Of a stretch of 6,118 nt of DNA, positions 4,370-6,118 are shown one piece after another (position 1 is the first letter of the stretch; each line of letters starts with the position of its first letter). Source of the stretch: Pseudomonadota bacterium (lineage in GTDB: Bacteria; Pseudomonadota; Alphaproteobacteria; Micropepsales; Micropepsaceae); NCBI GenBank assembly GCA_021817355.1, contig JAKAVI010000401.1:1-6118 (forward strand). The letters are read 5' to 3'. The notes beneath the pieces were generated by a model. The model did no database searches, had not been told where the DNA came from, and worked only from the letters and a program-made list of their open reading frames with translations. The position numbers were made by a program, and so were the translations under genes.

Positions 4370-6118
4370 TCACATGTGTATCCGTCCGGTACAGAGGTCG
4401 GCATAGTACTGAACGTCGAGCGGTACGTACTGATCATCCTTCCGGACATAGAGCGGGTCGTCAATCTTGGCAGGATCAGCGCCCTCTCTTACCAGATCGA
4501 CCTTGCGCAGCTTGAAGGTACCGGTGATTTCAAGCTCCGGTCGCAGGCGAATGAATACCGGCTGGGCATAGGCGGGCAAGGTGCCGGCAAGCTGGGCGGC
4601 AAGCTGGTCAAGACGGAAACTTGCATCAACGGACAGTGCAGCCATCCCCACCCGTCCATCCAGGCCTGGAAGCGAAATGCCATAGACGTTGGCTTCCTTG
4701 ACCCCTTTAATCACGCCCAGTGCCTCAGCGACTTCGTTGGTCGACACGTTTTCGCCCTTGAACCTGAAAGTATCCCCAATACGGTCGACGAAGTAGAAAT
4801 AGCCGTGGACGTCTCGCTTCAGAAGATCGCCGGTCCGAAACCAGGCGTCGCCCTTCTCAAATACGTCACGCAGGATCTTCTTCAGCGTGTCCTCTTCTTT
4901 GCTGTAGCCTTCGAAGTTATGACCCGGGTCATTGCTAATGCGGCCAATGGCCTCGCCAGCTTCATTGCTGTCGCACTCGATGCAGAAGCCCTCCGCATTG
5001 CGGAGCGGCAATTCACGTTCGACGTCAAAGCGTACGATACGTACCGGCATAAATGACCGCATATAGGTGGGTATCCGTCCAACAGCCCCCAGCCGGCCGT
5101 CATAATTGAGCATGGAGACGTTGCCTTCGGTCGCACCATAGAACTCGATGATCTTTGGTATCCTGAACCGCGACTGGAAGGCTTGCCAGATTTCCGGCCG
5201 CAAGCCGTTGCCGGTGATGGCGCGCAGACCATGATCTTGTTCATGCGCGGATGGTGGCGCATTGAGCAGATAGCGACAGAGTTCGCCGATATACTGGAAA
5301 AAGGTAGGGCGGTAGCGGTTCACATCGCTCCAGAAATCGTGAACGGAAAACTTGCGGCGGATCACGACCGAACCACCGGTGGTCAACGCCGGGCCAAGGG
5401 CACAGATGCCACCGGCGCTGTGATAAAGTGGCAGAACATTGTACATACGGTCGGCTGGTCTTGCATTGAGGGCGCCGGCAAAGCCATACATCATGAAGAG
5501 CATGCGCAGATGGCTGATCTTGGCAGCCTTGGGCATCCCTGTGGTGCCTGAGGTAAAAATATAAAGTGCGAGGTCCTTTGCGCGTAAGGCCTCGTCGACG
5601 CCATTACCGACCAAAGCAGCAGACAGCGCCGAACTGAGATCTTCTCCGCCGTCTTTACCGTCAAGGACCCAGGGCACCGGAGGCTGCTCGAGATCCTGGC
5701 GCACCTCAGCGAAAGCATCGAGCAGCTCGGAGCCCACGATCAGATGACGGGCGTTGGCCACGTGTAACGAATGGGCCAGGGCCGGGCCGCGAAGATTGGT
5801 ATTGAACAGCGCACAGACGGCACCGAGCTTGGCCATGCCGATCCAGGCAGCGATGTAATCGGGACGGTTTTCCATCAGGAGGCCAACCATGTCACCGCGG
5901 CTGACCCCAAGGGTCCGCGCCCAGTTGGCGAAACGGTTGGACCGCTCGTTCAGGGCGCGGTAATCAAGTGTCTGATCCTCATACAGAACGGCCGGGTTAT
6001 GGGGCATGCGAGCCGCCAGATCTTCGATCAGCCTGCCGATGGTGATAGGACTGTCGGGTTTGACATGGCGCATGCGCCAGAGCGTCCGACCTACGCTGCG
6101 TATGTAGGTCGCCTCGCG
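4370..6118 (-). CDS. Long/very-long-chain acyl-CoA synthetase, FATP type (5' end beyond right window edge)
   Basis: An ANL-superfamily acyl-CoA synthetase that activates a fatty or other hydrophobic carboxylic acid with ATP and CoA through an acyl-AMP. Numbered from the in-frame ATG at 6073, the motifs are: P-loop YIFTSGTTGMPK (171-182), FYGATEGN (311-318), FRTGDLL (412-418) and DRIGDTFRFKGENVST (430-445). The A10 region, TGTFKLRK (517-524), supplies the adenylation lysine. GDTFRFKGENVST and KKILRDVFEKGDAWFRTGDLL-like wording are typical of the SLC27/FATP branch. That ATG may be internal. The frame continues open to the window edge for 15 codons reading REATYIRSVGRTLWR, which resembles the helix preceding the PDSP segment in bacterial relatives. 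The ATG also has no Shine-Dalgarno sequence. I therefore call the gene 5'-incomplete: 582 residues seen here against 567 from the ATG. The stop (4372-4370) is followed 114 nt later by the hydratase. Chain length and physiological substrate are not determinable. Confidence 0.92.
   Translation of the reverse strand, partial: REATYIRSVGRTLWRMRHVKPDSPITIGRLIEDLAARMPHNPAVLYEDQTLDYRALNERSNRFANWARTLGVSRGDMVGLLMENRPDYIAAWIGMAKLGAVCALFNTNLRGPALAHSLHVANARHLIVGSELLDAFAEVRQDLEQPPVPWVLDGKDGGEDLSSALSAALVGNGVDEALRAKDLALYIFTSGTTGMPKAAKISHLRMLFMMYGFAGALNARPADRMYNVLPLYHSAGGICALGPALTTGGSVVIRRKFSVHDFWSDVNRYRPTFFQYIGELCRYLLNAPPSAHEQDHGLRAITGNGLRPEIWQAFQSRFRIPKIIEFYGATEGNVSMLNYDGRLGAVGRIPTYMRSFMPVRIVRFDVERELPLRNAEGFCIECDSNEAGEAIGRISNDPGHNFEGYSKEEDTLKKILRDVFEKGDAWFRTGDLLKRDVHGYFYFVDRIGDTFRFKGENVSTNEVAEALGVIKGVKEANVYGISLPGLDGRVGMAALSVDASFRLDQLAAQLAGTLPAYAQPVFIRLRPELEITGTFKLRKVDLVREGADPAKIDDPLYVRKDDQYVPLDVQYYADLCTGRIHM

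Noticed and set aside
4376..5056. 226-residue plus-strand open frame starting with GTG
   Set aside because: It is wholly antisense to the well-supported acyl-CoA synthetase and shows no recognisable domain.
6087..6111. Perfect 8-bp inverted repeat CGACCTAC / GTAGGTCG with a nested TACGC-T-GCGTA, looking like an operator ahead of the acyl-CoA synthetase
   Set aside because: The stretch reads through in frame with the synthetase and encodes a family-like N-terminal segment, so it is most likely coding. It would become interesting again only if the true start were 6073.

Overview
The window looks like a GC-rich alphaproteobacterial chromosome, most likely a sphingomonad (Sphingomonadales). The reason is the compact general stress response locus: phyR, nepR and ecfG with an adjacent HisKA_2-type sensor kinase, plus a perfect EcfG-type promoter. 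The order-level guess rests on recalled family resemblance of the PhyR N-terminus and on locus layout, not on a search.

Layout. At the left edge, on the minus strand, is the N-terminal 111 codons of phyR (1-334), cut by the window. A divergent intergenic region (335-565) follows. It holds a perfect GGAAC-N16-CGTT promoter facing right and a weaker back-to-back match facing phyR. On the plus strand come nepR (566-841), ecfG (846-1508) and a membrane sensor histidine kinase (about 1537-3294), closely packed as one likely operon. A 124-bp convergent gap (3295-3418) contains several nested inverted repeats and probably ends transcription from both sides. The right half is a minus-strand pair: a FATP-type long/very-long-chain acyl-CoA synthetase (4370 to beyond 6118), followed downstream by a two-hot-dog MaoC/HTD2-like acyl-CoA hydratase (3419-4255).

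How the genes work together. In the known partner-switching circuit, stress-activated HisKA_2/HWE kinases phosphorylate PhyR. Phospho-PhyR uses its sigma-like domain to bind the anti-sigma factor NepR, which frees EcfG to transcribe promoters of the GGAAC-N16-17-CGTT class. The promoter ahead of nepR-ecfG means the circuit feeds back on itself. The kinase has two membrane segments flanking a large extracytoplasmic domain and is the natural local input, as kinase or phosphatase, for PhyR. The acyl-CoA pair is a separate unit that probably activates a fatty or other hydrophobic carboxylic acid and hydrates an enoyl-CoA. Nothing in the window ties it to the stress circuit apart from adjacency.

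I found no mobile element, CRISPR array, tRNA or rRNA. The stress locus is a well-known system. The less usual points are the kinase start, the structured convergent gap and the start choices of the right-hand genes.
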